From VRUE01 sp963702035 (GTDB taxonomy: Bacteria > Actinomycetota > Thermoleophilia > Solirubrobacterales > 70-9): a stretch of DNA of 64,000 bases. Shown here piece by piece: positions 40,205 to 48,606 of this stretch. The stretch is taken from the NCBI GenBank assembly GCA_963702035.1, contig OY969700.1, forward strand, positions 62,001 to 126,000. Reading direction: 5' to 3'. Position numbers and translations under genes: made by a program. The notes beneath the pieces are model-generated. The model was not told the DNA's origin, made no database searches, and saw only the letters and a program-made list of their open reading frames with translations. Each line of letters starts with the position of its first letter. Positions within the stretch are counted from its first letter, which is position 1.

Positions 40205-40762
40205 TCAGTGCGCCTTGGGCGCGTCCTTGGCTGACTCGTATGCCGCCGTCGCGATGCTCATCGCGATCGGACTATCGCCGGAGTCCTTCAGGCGCTTCGC
40301 CGCCCGGCGCTGCTCATCGCTGATGTAGTCGAGCAGTTCGTCCAGTTCGAGAACCACTCGGTCCCAAGCCTGTCGGTCGAGCGCGAGAAACGTCAAAGAG
40401 ACCGATCGATCCGTGCGTGCGTCGAACGTTCCAACCTGCATCGCCTCCTTGACGTCTTGACAAAGCCGCTGAAAGGTCCGCCACCTGCCCGGGTCGTTCG
40501 CCGCATCCGGCAGGCTCGGCCGCAGGAAGTTGTCGTGGATCACGGGAATGGTCGCGCGATAGAAGTGCTCCGTCAACCGATGGTGAACCGAGGGAGGGAC
40601 TCTGACCAACCAGCCGACTCTCTCAAGCCTCTTGAAGCGTCGCAGCACACCCTGGTAGCTGGCGTTTTCGAACTCGTGCCCAAAGGCACGATAGAACCGT
40701 GCGGCACTCATCGGCCGCAGGTTGAGCTCGTGGACTATGGAAGCCGGTCGGCCCCGTTTCAC
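40205..40762 (-). CDS. Winged-helix regulator with EHFYRAT motif
   Basis: This protein is about 185 residues from GTG 40762; the frame stays open upstream without family support. The N-terminal wing region is IVHELNLRPMSAARFYRAF and LRRFKRLERVGWLVRV. A TEHFYRAT segment shared with the protein at 41148-41804 marks the boundary to the effector domain. The rest is helical and ends in a small acidic/Ala tail. It is divergent from the gene at 40868. Confidence 0.7.
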   Translation of the reverse strand: MKRGRPASIVHELNLRPMSAARFYRAFGHEFENASYQGVLRRFKRLERVGWLVRVPPSVHHRLTEHFYRATIPVIHDNFLRPSLPDAANDPGRWRTFQRLCQDVKEAMQVGTFDARTDRSVSLTFLALDRQAWDRVVLELDELLDYISDEQRRAAKRLKDSGDSPIAMSIATAAYESAKDAPKAH

Positions 40763-40867
40763 CTCCCATGACCGGGGCCAGGCGGACCAGATGCCCTGGG
40801 CGGTGGGCCGCGCGGTCGCCGCCCAGGGCTCGCCAGAAGGGGCAGTCGAGGCCCTGGGCGGCGGACG

Positions 40868-41131
40868 ATGAGCGACGGCTACGAGGAGTTCTGGGCGACT
40901 CTCCCGGAGAAGGTCCAGCATCCCGTTCGTGTGTCGATCGTCGAAGCGCTTTGGTGGATTGGCGAGCCGCTTTCGGCTATCGCGCTGGTCGATGTTTTCG
41001 ATGGCTTCCTGAGCATGTGGGAAGCCGCGCACCACCTGCACAGCCTCGAAGCGCTCGACGTGGTTGAGCCCTTGGACAGCGCCCCATCGCGAAACGACCT
41101 GCTGGATCTTGGCTACCGCCTGAAAGATTGA
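40868..41131 (+). CDS. Small winged-helix-like protein
   Basis: This 87-residue protein has the core HPVRVSIVEALWWIGEPLSA followed by MWEAAHHLHSLEALDVVEP, which matches a recurring small helix-turn-helix family of this lineage in which a predicted DNA-binding helix follows a WWIG motif. No effector domain is present. It faces the regulator at 41148 tail to tail. Confidence 0.65.
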   Translation: MSDGYEEFWATLPEKVQHPVRVSIVEALWWIGEPLSAIALVDVFDGFLSMWEAAHHLHSLEALDVVEPLDSAPSRNDLLDLGYRLKD

Positions 41132-41147
41132 GACCCGGTGCCGCGAA

Positions 41148-41804
41148 CTAGAGCGGGTCGGGGCGGCCTGGCCACTCGCCTGGATCGGCGCGGTAGAAGC
41201 CCAAAGTGGCGACGATCCGGACCTTGCCTTCCTCGCCCTTCGCCTTGAGGCGCGCGTGGTTGCGCGCCTTGACCTCCTTGAAGCGCTCGGAGGTCTGCTC
41301 GAGCAGACCGGCGACCTCGTCCTCGCCCTCCTCGTCGACCTCGATCGCCTGCCAGCCGAGATGCAGCCTGTCGTCGGACTCCATCGTCTGGCAGCGCAGC
41401 CCCGCAAGGCTCTGGGCGACGATCGCCTGGAGGACGCGACCGGCCATCTGCCGGCGGCCGTCACGGGGCATGACCAGCCAGTCTTCCTCGGTCACTTCGG
41501 GCAGCGCGGTTGCCCGGTAGAAGTGCTCGGAGGCGCCGCGGCGGGAGCCGCCGACTTCGGTTCTGACGTATCCGATTACCCCGTCTTTGTGGAGCTCGGC
41601 GATGTGATGAGCGGCCGAGGACGTGCTGATGCCGAGCTCTTTGGCGATCTCACTGGCGCTGGCGACCCGGACGATGAGGATCGCCAGGCAGTCCAGGCGG
41701 ATGGGGTGGTTGACGGCGTAGCTGATCGCCAGCTCCACGACCGCCGCTCGCCAGCCTTCGGCGAAGCCCTCCTTTGCCGATGCCGGCTCGCTGGGTTGAT
41801 TCAT
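41148..41804 (-). CDS. ArsR-like winged-helix regulator
   Basis: This protein is about 218 residues from ATG 41804. The helix-turn-helix is SASEIAKELGISTSSAAHHIAELHKDGVI, followed by SEHFYRATALPEVTEEDW and an acidic helical C-terminus. The same EHFYRAT linker occurs in the protein at 40205-40762, so the two are paralogues. Metal-binding Cys typical of ArsR are absent. It is divergent from the peptide gene at 41977 and may control it. Confidence 0.8.
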   Translation of the reverse strand: MNQPSEPASAKEGFAEGWRAAVVELAISYAVNHPIRLDCLAILIVRVASASEIAKELGISTSSAAHHIAELHKDGVIGYVRTEVGGSRRGASEHFYRATALPEVTEEDWLVMPRDGRRQMAGRVLQAIVAQSLAGLRCQTMESDDRLHLGWQAIEVDEEGEDEVAGLLEQTSERFKEVKARNHARLKAKGEEGKVRIVATLGFYRADPGEWPGRPDPL

Positions 41805-41912
41805 CCGCACTTGGACCCCTCTCGTGTTGCTCAGTTCAATTTGAGTATGCGGAGAGCTGTATAGCGGAAATGTCCCGTTCCCGCTAGAGGCTACGCTGCC
41901 GGATTGCCGAAT

Positions 41913-41935
41913 GCTGGAGAAAAGTCCAGCGTTTT
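41913..41935 (+). terminator. Hairpin GCTGGA-N6-TCCAGC followed by TTTT
   Basis: A 6-bp stem with a 6-base loop and a G-TTTT tail lies 42 bp upstream of the 19-residue peptide start. It has the form of a weak intrinsic terminator and could act as an attenuator in the leader of the operon. Confidence 0.4.
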
Positions 41936-41976
41936 GCAGGCATCCACTGAACCAGTTACAGGAGGGAGGTGAAGCC

Positions 41977-42036
41977 ATGAAGGTCATCAAGTTGGGTGAC
42001 ATGTGCCCGACCGTGCAGATCCTCAAGCACGGCTAG
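41977..42036 (+). CDS. 19-residue peptide (MKVIKLGDMCPTVQILKHG)
   Basis: ATG 41977 has a very strong ribosome-binding region, two overlapping GGAGG motifs ending 7 bp upstream. The peptide has one Cys in the centre, basic ends and an amphipathic pattern. It ends 12 bp before the NAD-binding protein gene, which has its own AGGAGG. It could be a leader peptide for translational coupling or a small functional or modified peptide. No family was recognised. Confidence 0.5.
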   Translation: MKVIKLGDMCPTVQILKHG

Positions 42037-42048
42037 CAGGAGGTCCGG

Positions 42049-43011
42049 ATGGGGCAGCCGATCAGAGCGATCGGTTGCCCCGCCGCATCGGGGGTAGCCT
42101 GGGCTATCGCTGAAAGCGCCCTGATAGCCGGTGCGACGGGCTTTATAGGTGCTCGACTTGCCCGTTTCCTGGGCGATGCCGAAGTGCCCGTGCGTTGCCT
42201 GGTGCGCGATCGCTCCAAGGCGGACCGGCTTGAACTCGAAGGCTTTGAGGTAAAGCTCGGCGATGTGACCGACGCGCCCAGTCTGGTCGGCGTGGGCCAG
42301 GGGGTCGAGGTCGCCTACTACCTGGTCCACGCGATGGCGGGCGGCGGCGACTTCGCCGCACGCGAGCGAAAGGGTGCGTCGAACTTCGCCCGCATGGCCA
42401 AGCGCGAAGGCGTCAAGCGGATCGTCTACCTGGGCGGGCTGGGCGGCGAAGCCACCTCCAAGCACCTGCGCAGCCGCCACGAGACGGCGGGAGTGCTCGC
42501 CGCCGAGGGCCCGCCGCTGACCTACTTCAGGGCGGCGATGGTGGTCGGCGCCGAGAGCGAGTCCTACCGGACGCTGCGCTACCTGGTCGGGCGGCTGCCG
42601 GTGATGATCGCGCCTTCCTGGCTGCAGACCGACACCCAGCCGATCGGCGTCAACGCGGTGATCGAGTACCTGCGCCGTGCCCCCGGGGTGCCCGAGTCCG
42701 AGGGCCGCGAGGTGCAGATCGGCGGCCCGGACGTGCTCACTTACGCGGCGATGCTGGACCGGATGGCGATCGCGATGGGGAAGCGCCACCGGCCGAAGAT
42801 CCCGGTTCCCTTCGTCACCCCATGGCTGTCGGCGTTGTGGCTGGGATTGGTGACGCCGGTCAACACGAGCGTGGCCCGGCCCTTGGTCGAGGGACTGACC
42901 ACCGCCACCGTCGTCACCGACCCCTCGGGCGCCGAGCCGTTCGGAATCGAGCCCGAGTCCTTCGACGAGGCGCTGCGGCGGGCGCTCGCGGAGGAACAAC
43001 GGCTCGATTGA
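42049..43011 (+). CDS. NAD(P)H-binding SDR-type protein (NmrA-like)
   Basis: This 320-residue protein has the dinucleotide motif GATGFIGARLARFL, then VRCLVRDRSKADRL, which suggests NADPH, and YLVHAMAGGGDF. It belongs to the atypical SDRs that often have no classic YxxxK. The first 25 residues before the Rossmann fold are an unusual extension, but the ATG has a good AGGAGG site. It follows the 19-residue peptide in one transcript. Confidence 0.88.
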   Translation: MGQPIRAIGCPAASGVAWAIAESALIAGATGFIGARLARFLGDAEVPVRCLVRDRSKADRLELEGFEVKLGDVTDAPSLVGVGQGVEVAYYLVHAMAGGGDFAARERKGASNFARMAKREGVKRIVYLGGLGGEATSKHLRSRHETAGVLAAEGPPLTYFRAAMVVGAESESYRTLRYLVGRLPVMIAPSWLQTDTQPIGVNAVIEYLRRAPGVPESEGREVQIGGPDVLTYAAMLDRMAIAMGKRHRPKIPVPFVTPWLSALWLGLVTPVNTSVARPLVEGLTTATVVTDPSGAEPFGIEPESFDEALRRALAEEQRLD

Positions 43012-43051
43012 GCAGGCGTTTGCGGAATCGGGGCAGGGGTAACAGACAGCC

Positions 43052-43195
43052 ATGACTCCAAGCTCAATAGTCGTAATCCTCGTTGGGATCGTGCTCGCGC
43101 TGCTCGTCAGCTACATCCTCGGGATCATCGTGATCCTGATCGGACTGGCGATGCTGCTGATGCCGATGTTCGGTGGCACCAGGCGTCGCGTTTAG
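43052..43195 (+). CDS. 47-residue membrane protein
   Basis: ATG 43052 opens MTPSSIVVILVGIVLALL, followed by a second apolar stretch and the basic end FGGTRRRV. Two short membrane helices or one long helix are expected. It is between the NAD-binding and UspA-like genes on the same strand. Function unknown. Confidence 0.6.
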   Translation: MTPSSIVVILVGIVLALLVSYILGIIVILIGLAMLLMPMFGGTRRRV

Positions 43196-43230
43196 ACGCG
43201 TCAAGGTCGCCTTAAGCCACAATCGGGCCA

Positions 43231-43821
43231 ATGGCCCCTTGGAAGTTGCCCCTGATCGCGGCCGCGATCGTGGTCCCGATAGTCGCGGGATTCGCGATCG
43301 CGGGCCCCGGTCTCGGCGTCGGAGTCGCGGCGCTGGTCGCGTTCGCGATCATCTGGATCGCGGCACGGCAGCGCCCCCTGGGGCCGCTGGGCTCGCCCGC
43401 CGAGGACGGTCGGCGCCACGTGCTTCTCGTCACCACCTGCCCGGTCGAGGAGCCGGCCGCGGTGCGGCGGATCGCCGCCGCGGCGGCGCTGGGCGAAGAC
43501 GATGCCGACGTGCTCGTGCTCTCTCCCGCCAGGATCGGCTTCCTCGACCGCTGGGCCTCCGACGTCGAGGGAGCGCGCCAGGTCGCCCAGCAGAACCTGG
43601 TCGCCACCGTGGCGGCGCTGGCCAAGGCCGGTATCGCGGCCGAGGCGCGGGTCGGCGACGAGGACGTCGTGCAGGCCGTCGAGGACCAGTTGCAGAGCTT
43701 CCCGGCCAACGAGGTGGTGCTGATCAGCAGCGAGCGGGAGGAGAAGGACGAGGATCCGGCGGCGGAACTCGAGTCCCGGCTGCGGGCCGAGTTTCGCCAC
43801 GTCTTACTCGGCGGCGGCTGA
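43231..43821 (+). CDS. Membrane-anchored UspA-like protein
   Basis: This 196-residue protein has two N-terminal helices (about 5-45) followed by a cytoplasmic nucleotide-binding-like domain with RRHVLLVTTCPVEEPAAV, AEARVGDEDVVQAVEDQL and NEVVLISSEREEKDEDP. The C-terminal segment resembles the end of the oxidase-operon gene at 2409-3294. No UspA ATP-binding GxxG loop is obvious, so nucleotide binding is uncertain. It ends 3 bp before a convergent gene. Confidence 0.7.
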   Translation: MAPWKLPLIAAAIVVPIVAGFAIAGPGLGVGVAALVAFAIIWIAARQRPLGPLGSPAEDGRRHVLLVTTCPVEEPAAVRRIAAAAALGEDDADVLVLSPARIGFLDRWASDVEGARQVAQQNLVATVAALAKAGIAAEARVGDEDVVQAVEDQLQSFPANEVVLISSEREEKDEDPAAELESRLRAEFRHVLLGGG

Positions 43822-43824
43822 GGC

Positions 43825-44856
43825 TCAGCAGGCGTGCGCGTGGGCGGCGCTGCGCACGACCTCGAAGGCACTGCCCGGGATCCCCTTCAGCCGATCGAGG
43901 CTCTCGTCGTCCCAACGCCGGTCGCTGCTGCCGCTGAAGTACCAGTTGGAGCCGTTGTCGGCGACGATCATCCCGTAGCGCTTCATCGCATCGGCGATCG
44001 TCTTCGCCGCGCCGCTGAAGCGCCCGAGGCCGTAGCCGGGCTTCAGGCGCAGCCGCGTCCCCATCGCCGGTGCGTCGGGGTTGGCGGTGTCGCCGGCGCA
44101 GTGCGAGGCGGGGTGGACCCAGGCGTCGCGGGTGCTGTCGAAGGTGACCCGGATCGCGTGGTCGATATGGCCGGAGGTAGCCTCGTCGTAGCGGACGAGG
44201 CCGGGGAAGATCGGCAGCCCGGCGGCATCCGCCGAGGTCCATGAGTCGGGCCGCAGCGCGGTCGAGCCCAGGTCCCACTTGACGCCCGAGTCGGCATCCC
44301 AGTGTGGTCCGCCGCTGCGCCGGGCGAAGCCGCGGTAGAGCTCGTAGAGCGTGCAGCCGGCGCGGTCGACGACGAGCACGTGTCGGTCGCCGTCGCTGTG
44401 CCGGCCGCCCTCGACCGGGGCGCCGGCGGGGATCGGGAACGGGCCGCGGTCGCTCTCGTCGCCGTAGGCGGTGTAGTGGATCGGCAGCCTGGGCCGGCCG
44501 GCGCCGACGACGGCGTAGGGGAAGCCGTAGCTGCGCGGCGAGCCGAAGTCGGGGTGGAGGCGATCGCCTCCGTGGGAGTCGATGTAGGCGATGGTCGCGG
44601 CGGAGTTGGCGGCGACGGGGGCGTGGGAGATGTCTTGGTTCCAGGCGGCCTCGTTGGCGAGCGAGGGGGCGGTGCGAGAGAGCGAGGCCGGTGGGTCGGG
44701 GAAGACCTGACAGTTGCCGAGATCCGGATAGGGACCGACGGCCTGGGCGGGGCCCAGGGTCGCGACGGCGAGTAGCGCGACGGCGAGCGCCGTGATCGCG
44801 GCGAGGCGGATCCCGAGTGAGCGCTGTGGACTTTTTACGTGCTCCAACACGTTCAA
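43825..44856 (-). CDS. Secreted protein of unknown function
   Basis: This 343-residue protein has a signal peptide (ITALAVALLAVATLGPAQA, cut after AQA). The mature part has recurring family blocks such as GDRHVLVVDRAGCTLYELY, TSADAAGLPIFPGLVRYDE and MKRYGMIVADNGSNWYFSG. It is Cys-poor apart from four spread Cys that could form disulfides. The family recurs in soil actinobacteria but has no known activity. Confidence 0.75.
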   Translation of the reverse strand: MNVLEHVKSPQRSLGIRLAAITALAVALLAVATLGPAQAVGPYPDLGNCQVFPDPPASLSRTAPSLANEAAWNQDISHAPVAANSAATIAYIDSHGGDRLHPDFGSPRSYGFPYAVVGAGRPRLPIHYTAYGDESDRGPFPIPAGAPVEGGRHSDGDRHVLVVDRAGCTLYELYRGFARRSGGPHWDADSGVKWDLGSTALRPDSWTSADAAGLPIFPGLVRYDEATSGHIDHAIRVTFDSTRDAWVHPASHCAGDTANPDAPAMGTRLRLKPGYGLGRFSGAAKTIADAMKRYGMIVADNGSNWYFSGSSDRRWDDESLDRLKGIPGSAFEVVRSAAHAHAC

Positions 44857-44872
44857 ACTCCCCAGCGCTCCC

Positions 44873-45121
44873 TCAAGCGCCCGGCAGGCCGTCGCGTACG
44901 TGCAGCCGATCGACCTCGAGCTCGCCGATCTTCAGGCGGTTGATCGCCGCCCGGTCGATCGAGAGGCGACCGACGGTGAGGCGGCCGATCGCGAAGCCGC
45001 CGATCGCGGCGGCGCCGACGGCAAGTGCCCCGATCGCCGCCGCGCCGCGCACCTGCGTGCCGGTGATCGTGGCCGGACGAGCCTCCGGTCGGAAGAAAGC
45101 GATCCCGTGTCGGACTGGCAC
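44873..45121 (-). CDS. Small pentapeptide-type beta-helix protein
   Basis: This 82-residue protein consists mostly of five-residue repeats with an apolar residue at fixed spacing (AAIGALAVGAAAIGG, then FAIGRLTVGRLSID). The repeats predict one small right-handed beta helix of about eight turns. The start is GTG 45121. Repeats of this kind mediate packing with other proteins; a partner is not evident. Confidence 0.6.
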   Translation of the reverse strand: MPVRHGIAFFRPEARPATITGTQVRGAAAIGALAVGAAAIGGFAIGRLTVGRLSIDRAAINRLKIGELEVDRLHVRDGLPGA

Positions 45122-45153
45122 CCGGCAACCGTAGCGCGGTTAGCCTGCCCGCG

Positions 45154-45870
45154 ATGAGCAACGATCGCCCAGCCCTTCTGACCATCCAACATGTGTCCTG
45201 GGAGTCTCCCCACCGCATTCTCGACGCCTGCGGGGGGCTCGAGGTTAGGACGGTCGAGCCGCTGGCCGGCGACCCCTTGCCGGACCACACCGATGTCTCA
45301 GGAGCCCTTGTCATGGGCGGCCCGATGAACGTCGATGAAGTCGATCGCCATCCGGGACTGGCCGCGGAGCGCGAGTGGCTGACAGAGGCGATGCGCCAGG
45401 AGATGCCGGTGCTCGGCATCTGCCTCGGTGCCCAGCTCCTCGCGCGGGCGCTCGGAGCCGAGGTGAGGGCGGGGGAGGGACCCGAGATCGGCTTCGCGCC
45501 GGTCGAGATCCAGGAGCCCGCCGACCCGATCCTCGCTGGGTTGGCGCCGCGGACGACGGTCCTGCACTGGCACGGCGACGTGTTCGACCTGCCGGACGGA
45601 GCTGTGCCTCTGGCGTCTTCAGCGAAGACGGCGTTGCAGGCGTTCCGTCACGGCAATGCCTGGGGCGTCCTCTTTCACCCGGAGGCCGACGCAAGCCTGG
45701 TCGATGCCTGGCTGGCCGAGCCGGAGATGGCCGAGGAGGCTCGAGCGGCGCTCGGCCCAGCGGCGCCGGCCGACCTGCGCCGCCAGGCCGGCGAGGCCCA
45801 GGGACTGCTTACCGACCGCTCGACACCGGGCTTTCGGGCCTTCGCCGGCCTGGCCATCGGCAACTCCTAA
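45154..45870 (+). CDS. Class-I glutamine amidotransferase-domain protein
   Basis: This 238-residue protein has the nucleophile elbow GICLGAQLLARALG with the catalytic Cys, and the His/Glu pair in LFHPEADASL. It resembles GMP-synthase-like GATases that act as hydrolases on gamma-glutamyl compounds. No synthase partner domain is present. It ends 2 bp before the opposite-strand tRNA-His. Confidence 0.9.
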   Translation: MSNDRPALLTIQHVSWESPHRILDACGGLEVRTVEPLAGDPLPDHTDVSGALVMGGPMNVDEVDRHPGLAAEREWLTEAMRQEMPVLGICLGAQLLARALGAEVRAGEGPEIGFAPVEIQEPADPILAGLAPRTTVLHWHGDVFDLPDGAVPLASSAKTALQAFRHGNAWGVLFHPEADASLVDAWLAEPEMAEEARAALGPAAPADLRRQAGEAQGLLTDRSTPGFRAFAGLAIGNS

Positions 45871-45871
45871 A

Positions 45872-45943
45872 GGCGACCAGAGGGAATCGAACCCTCATTG
45901 TCGCGACCACAACGCGAAGTTCTACCGTTGAACTATGGCCGCC
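45872..45943 (-). tRNA. tRNA-His (anticodon GTG)
   Basis: The cloverleaf includes the additional 5' G(-1) paired with C73, as required by histidyl-tRNA synthetase. The anticodon stem CGCG pairs with CGCG around loop TTGTGGT. The T-arm is GGGTTCGATTCCC. CCA is not encoded. The 3' end of the upstream hydrolase gene overlaps the 5' end of this tRNA by 11 bp. Confidence 0.96.
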
Positions 45944-46895
45944 ATGTTGCGCGCCGCAGCATAGCGGTGACTCGGTCGCGGTAGCGAGACTGTGGGCTTT
46001 CAGGGAGGGCAAGGAAGCGATCGACAACCCGCGTGAAGGAGCGGCGCTGCTGGAAGAGGAAGGCGTGCGCGCCGGCGAAGACCCTCAACTGGGATCGTGG
46101 GATCCGCTCGGCGATTCGCCGCAGGTTCGCCGGCGGCGTCACCGGATCCTCGGCGCCGGCCGCGGCCAGGGTCGGCGCCTCGATGCTCGCCAGCCGGCGG
46201 TAGTTGCGGTTGCTGCGCAGCCAGGGGTCCTCGGCCGCGACCTCGGCACGAGTCGTCGCCGCCGGGACCTCGAAGTCGTCGGGGATCTCGCCACTGCGAC
46301 TGGCGCCGGCCAGGCGGGCGAGGAAGCGGCGGCCCTCCCCCTGGCGGTGGGGCGGGTAGAGCTCGCGGAGGATGTCGGCGAGCGGCGGATCGGGCTCGCT
46401 GTCGATTGCCTGCGCCCGCGGCGTGCCCAGCACGGTGTGGCTGCCGCCCGGGTTGGTCGCGGCGAGGATCAGACGGGAGACCCGGCCCGGGTGTCGGATC
46501 GCCAGCCGCTGCGCGACGAAACCGCCCATCGACCAGCCCAGCACGTCGGCCCGGGGGAGGTGGAGCGCCTTGATCAGCTGTGCGGCCGAGTCGGCGAGCG
46601 AGTCGAACGAGCTGCCCCGCCACGGCCCCGACTTCCCGACCCCCGGGTAGTCGAAGAGGATCAGGCGGTGGCGGCGCGCCAGCAGCCGCAGCAGCGCCGG
46701 GTCCCATTCCGACATCGTCGAACCGGTGCCGGTCAGCATCATCAGCGGCGGGCCCTGACCGCGTTCGTACCAGGCGATCCGCGTGTGGGGGAGGGAGGCG
46801 ACGTGGACCTCGGCCCGAAACGGCGCTGCCGAGGCCTGCGCGCATCCGAAGGAGAGAGTTGCCAGGCTCAGGCAGATCCAGAGGCGGGCGCCCAC
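45933..46895 (-). CDS. Secreted or anchored alpha/beta hydrolase
   Basis: This 320-residue protein has a signal peptide (LWICLSLATLSFGCAQASA, with a possible lipobox Cys). The hydrolase core has the nucleophile elbow LGWSMGGFVAQRL and an acid/His pair in DPVTPPANL and FAGAHAFLFQ. The stop codon TAG is made from T8-A9-G10 of tRNA-His on the same strand. Maturation of the tRNA would cut the mRNA at its end. Confidence 0.88.
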   Translation of the reverse strand: MGARLWICLSLATLSFGCAQASAAPFRAEVHVASLPHTRIAWYERGQGPPLMMLTGTGSTMSEWDPALLRLLARRHRLILFDYPGVGKSGPWRGSSFDSLADSAAQLIKALHLPRADVLGWSMGGFVAQRLAIRHPGRVSRLILAATNPGGSHTVLGTPRAQAIDSEPDPPLADILRELYPPHRQGEGRRFLARLAGASRSGEIPDDFEVPAATTRAEVAAEDPWLRSNRNYRRLASIEAPTLAAAGAEDPVTPPANLRRIAERIPRSQLRVFAGAHAFLFQQRRSFTRVVDRFLALPESPQSRYRDRVTAMLRRATWRP

Positions 46896-46900
46896 GTCCC

Positions 46901-47155
46901 TCAGCGCAGCTCGTCGAGCGAGGCGACCTCGAGGTCGAACGGTTCGTCGGCCGAGCGCCGTCGCCGGTACGGCGAGACGGTCACGCGATGGGTTTCACCG
47001 CAGACGCAGGGGATCTCGATCGGTCGCGTATCGGGCGCTGGGTCGGTGTCGACCTTGAGGCGTCGGAGCGTGCCGGTGGGCTTGCAGCCGAACGAGATCA
47101 CCCAGCCGAAGTCACGGGGTTCCTTGCTTTTTTTCGAGCGGCGAGGTTGGGGCAT
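46901..47155 (-). CDS. Small protein with a CxCG element
   Basis: This 84-residue protein has a basic start (MPQPRRSKKSKEPRDFG) and then WVISFGCKPTGTLRRLK and IPCVCGETHRVTVSPY. The paired Cys could bind a metal with a distal Cys. It is 5 bp from the hydrolase gene on the same strand. Codon use is normal; no family was recognised. Confidence 0.55.
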   Translation of the reverse strand: MPQPRRSKKSKEPRDFGWVISFGCKPTGTLRRLKVDTDPAPDTRPIEIPCVCGETHRVTVSPYRRRRSADEPFDLEVASLDELR

Positions 47156-47216
47156 CTCAAGTCATCAGAGGCTAGGCGAAGGCCCGGTCGGGTCGGCGGT
47201 CGGCCCGACGGCGGCC

Positions 47217-47432
47217 CTACGCCTTCTCGCGCCGGCCTGCCCTGCGAACCGCCGCTTCGACGCCGATCCAGAGCAGTAGGACCACGGTCGTCAGGAGAGC
47301 GACGAAGCCGACGACGCCGATTCCGGCGGCGAGCTGGAAGGTCAGCAGGGCGATGGCGATGGCGATCAGGATGTCGGCGAGCAGCGATCGGCGGGCGGCG
47401 GTGCCAGGCGAGATGTCGCGCGGCAGGCTCAC
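47217..47432 (-). CDS. Small two-helix membrane protein
   Basis: This 71-residue protein starts on GTG 47432, which overlaps the glycosidase stop by 4 bp. It has two hydrophobic helices (about 20-38 and 40-60) and the basic C-terminus AVRRAGRREKA. The overlap indicates that it is translated with the phosphodiester glycosidase gene. Function unknown. Confidence 0.6.
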   Translation of the reverse strand: MSLPRDISPGTAARRSLLADILIAIAIALLTFQLAAGIGVVGFVALLTTVVLLLWIGVEAAVRRAGRREKA

Positions 47433-48586
47433 CACCCTTCGCCCGCCCGGAGGTAGACGGCGAAGAAGTCGCGTTCGTCGGGGGTCAGGTACCGATCGGC
47501 GGGCCGGAACATTTCCGGCAGCAGGTTGCTGGGGTCCCCAGCACCCGGGTGTCGATAGCTGATGAAGCTCGTCCAGTCTTCGTTGATGTCGAGCTCCAAG
47601 GCGCGAACGGCACCGGCGCGCTGCAGGATCTTGGCCAGCGATTCGACCGTCTGGAAGTTGGCCGCGGCGTAGAGCAGGTTGCCATGGCTGTCGACGCCGA
47701 TCCCCGAGCGCCAGACGCGCACCGCGTTGTTGACCGTTTCTCCCCATTCGGGGCCGTCGCTCAGGTTTGGGTTGAGGTGGCCTTCGTCGATGATCGCCGG
47801 CAGGTTCTGCTTCGCGAACCAGATGTTCGCCGGTGCCCCCGGGCCCTGGTGCCAGCGGATCACGTCGATTCTCCCGTCGCGGTACTCGACGACGGTGGCG
47901 ATCCCGTTCACCATCGTTTCCCTGACCTCGCCGCGGTAGATCAGCCCGGCGTTCGAGGTTTCCAACGGGAAGCCGCCGTTGAAGGTCGCGACGACGCGCT
48001 TGCGCCTCGTCGCCGGCACCTCGGCGGGACCGCGATGGGACAGCGGCGGCGGCGGCTCGGCCAGGCCTGGGACGTAGGCGAGCCGCGTTCGGGAGGAGTC
48101 GATCCAGGCCACGCCGGCGACGAACTGGGGGTATTCGGGGTCGCTGCGAAAGGTGGTCAGCAGCACCGGTGGGCGCGGCCCGGCGTGGGCCGCCGCCTTC
48201 TTCCAGACTCCCTCGCCGGGCAGCGCCGGCCGGATCGTCGGCTTCACATCGGGTGGCCTGTATGCGGCGCCTTTGCTCCGCCTTTCTTTGCTTGCGGCCG
48301 CCACGCCGACCGCGGGCAGGGAGCGAAGCGGTGGCCCGCCCTTTGCGGGCGCGTTCAAGGTGTAGTACCAGTTCTCGATCTGGGAGACGAGAGCGTTGCC
48401 GCCGTGCTGTCGCATCCACTCGACGCTGGAGACGCCGAGGCCGACGTTGTGCTTTTCGCCCATCGCGCCGACGTACGAGATCCCGGCCGGGATCAGGCAG
48501 GCCAGGGAGGCGAGGAGGAGGATCCGCCGAGCTCTGCGCCATAGCGGGATCGGCACGTAGCGGCGCTCGGATCGAGCCCGGGGCAT
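47429..48586 (-). CDS. Phosphodiester glycosidase-family protein (NAGPA-like)
   Basis: This 385-residue protein has one N-terminal membrane helix (about 22-42) and an outside domain. The family core includes RVVATFNGGFPLETS, the region VNGIATVVEYRDG and GVDSHGNLLYAAAN. The LDINEDWTSFISYR block contains conserved acidic residues. NAGPA-like enzymes remove GlcNAc from phosphodiesters; the substrate here is unknown. Its promoter lies opposite the two-component system and shares the mirrored operator at 48607-48670. Confidence 0.8.
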   Translation of the reverse strand: MPRARSERRYVPIPLWRRARRILLLASLACLIPAGISYVGAMGEKHNVGLGVSSVEWMRQHGGNALVSQIENWYYTLNAPAKGGPPLRSLPAVGVAAASKERRSKGAAYRPPDVKPTIRPALPGEGVWKKAAAHAGPRPPVLLTTFRSDPEYPQFVAGVAWIDSSRTRLAYVPGLAEPPPPLSHRGPAEVPATRRKRVVATFNGGFPLETSNAGLIYRGEVRETMVNGIATVVEYRDGRIDVIRWHQGPGAPANIWFAKQNLPAIIDEGHLNPNLSDGPEWGETVNNAVRVWRSGIGVDSHGNLLYAAANFQTVESLAKILQRAGAVRALELDINEDWTSFISYRHPGAGDPSNLLPEMFRPADRYLTPDERDFFAVYLRAGEGW

Positions 48587-48606
48587 GGGCGAAGCGTCGC
48601 TGAGAT

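Noticed and set aside
45871..45945. tRNA-His seemed to lack G(-1) and C73
   Set aside because: Correct placement of T8-A9 shows an 8-bp acceptor end with G(-1) paired to C73, so it is normal.
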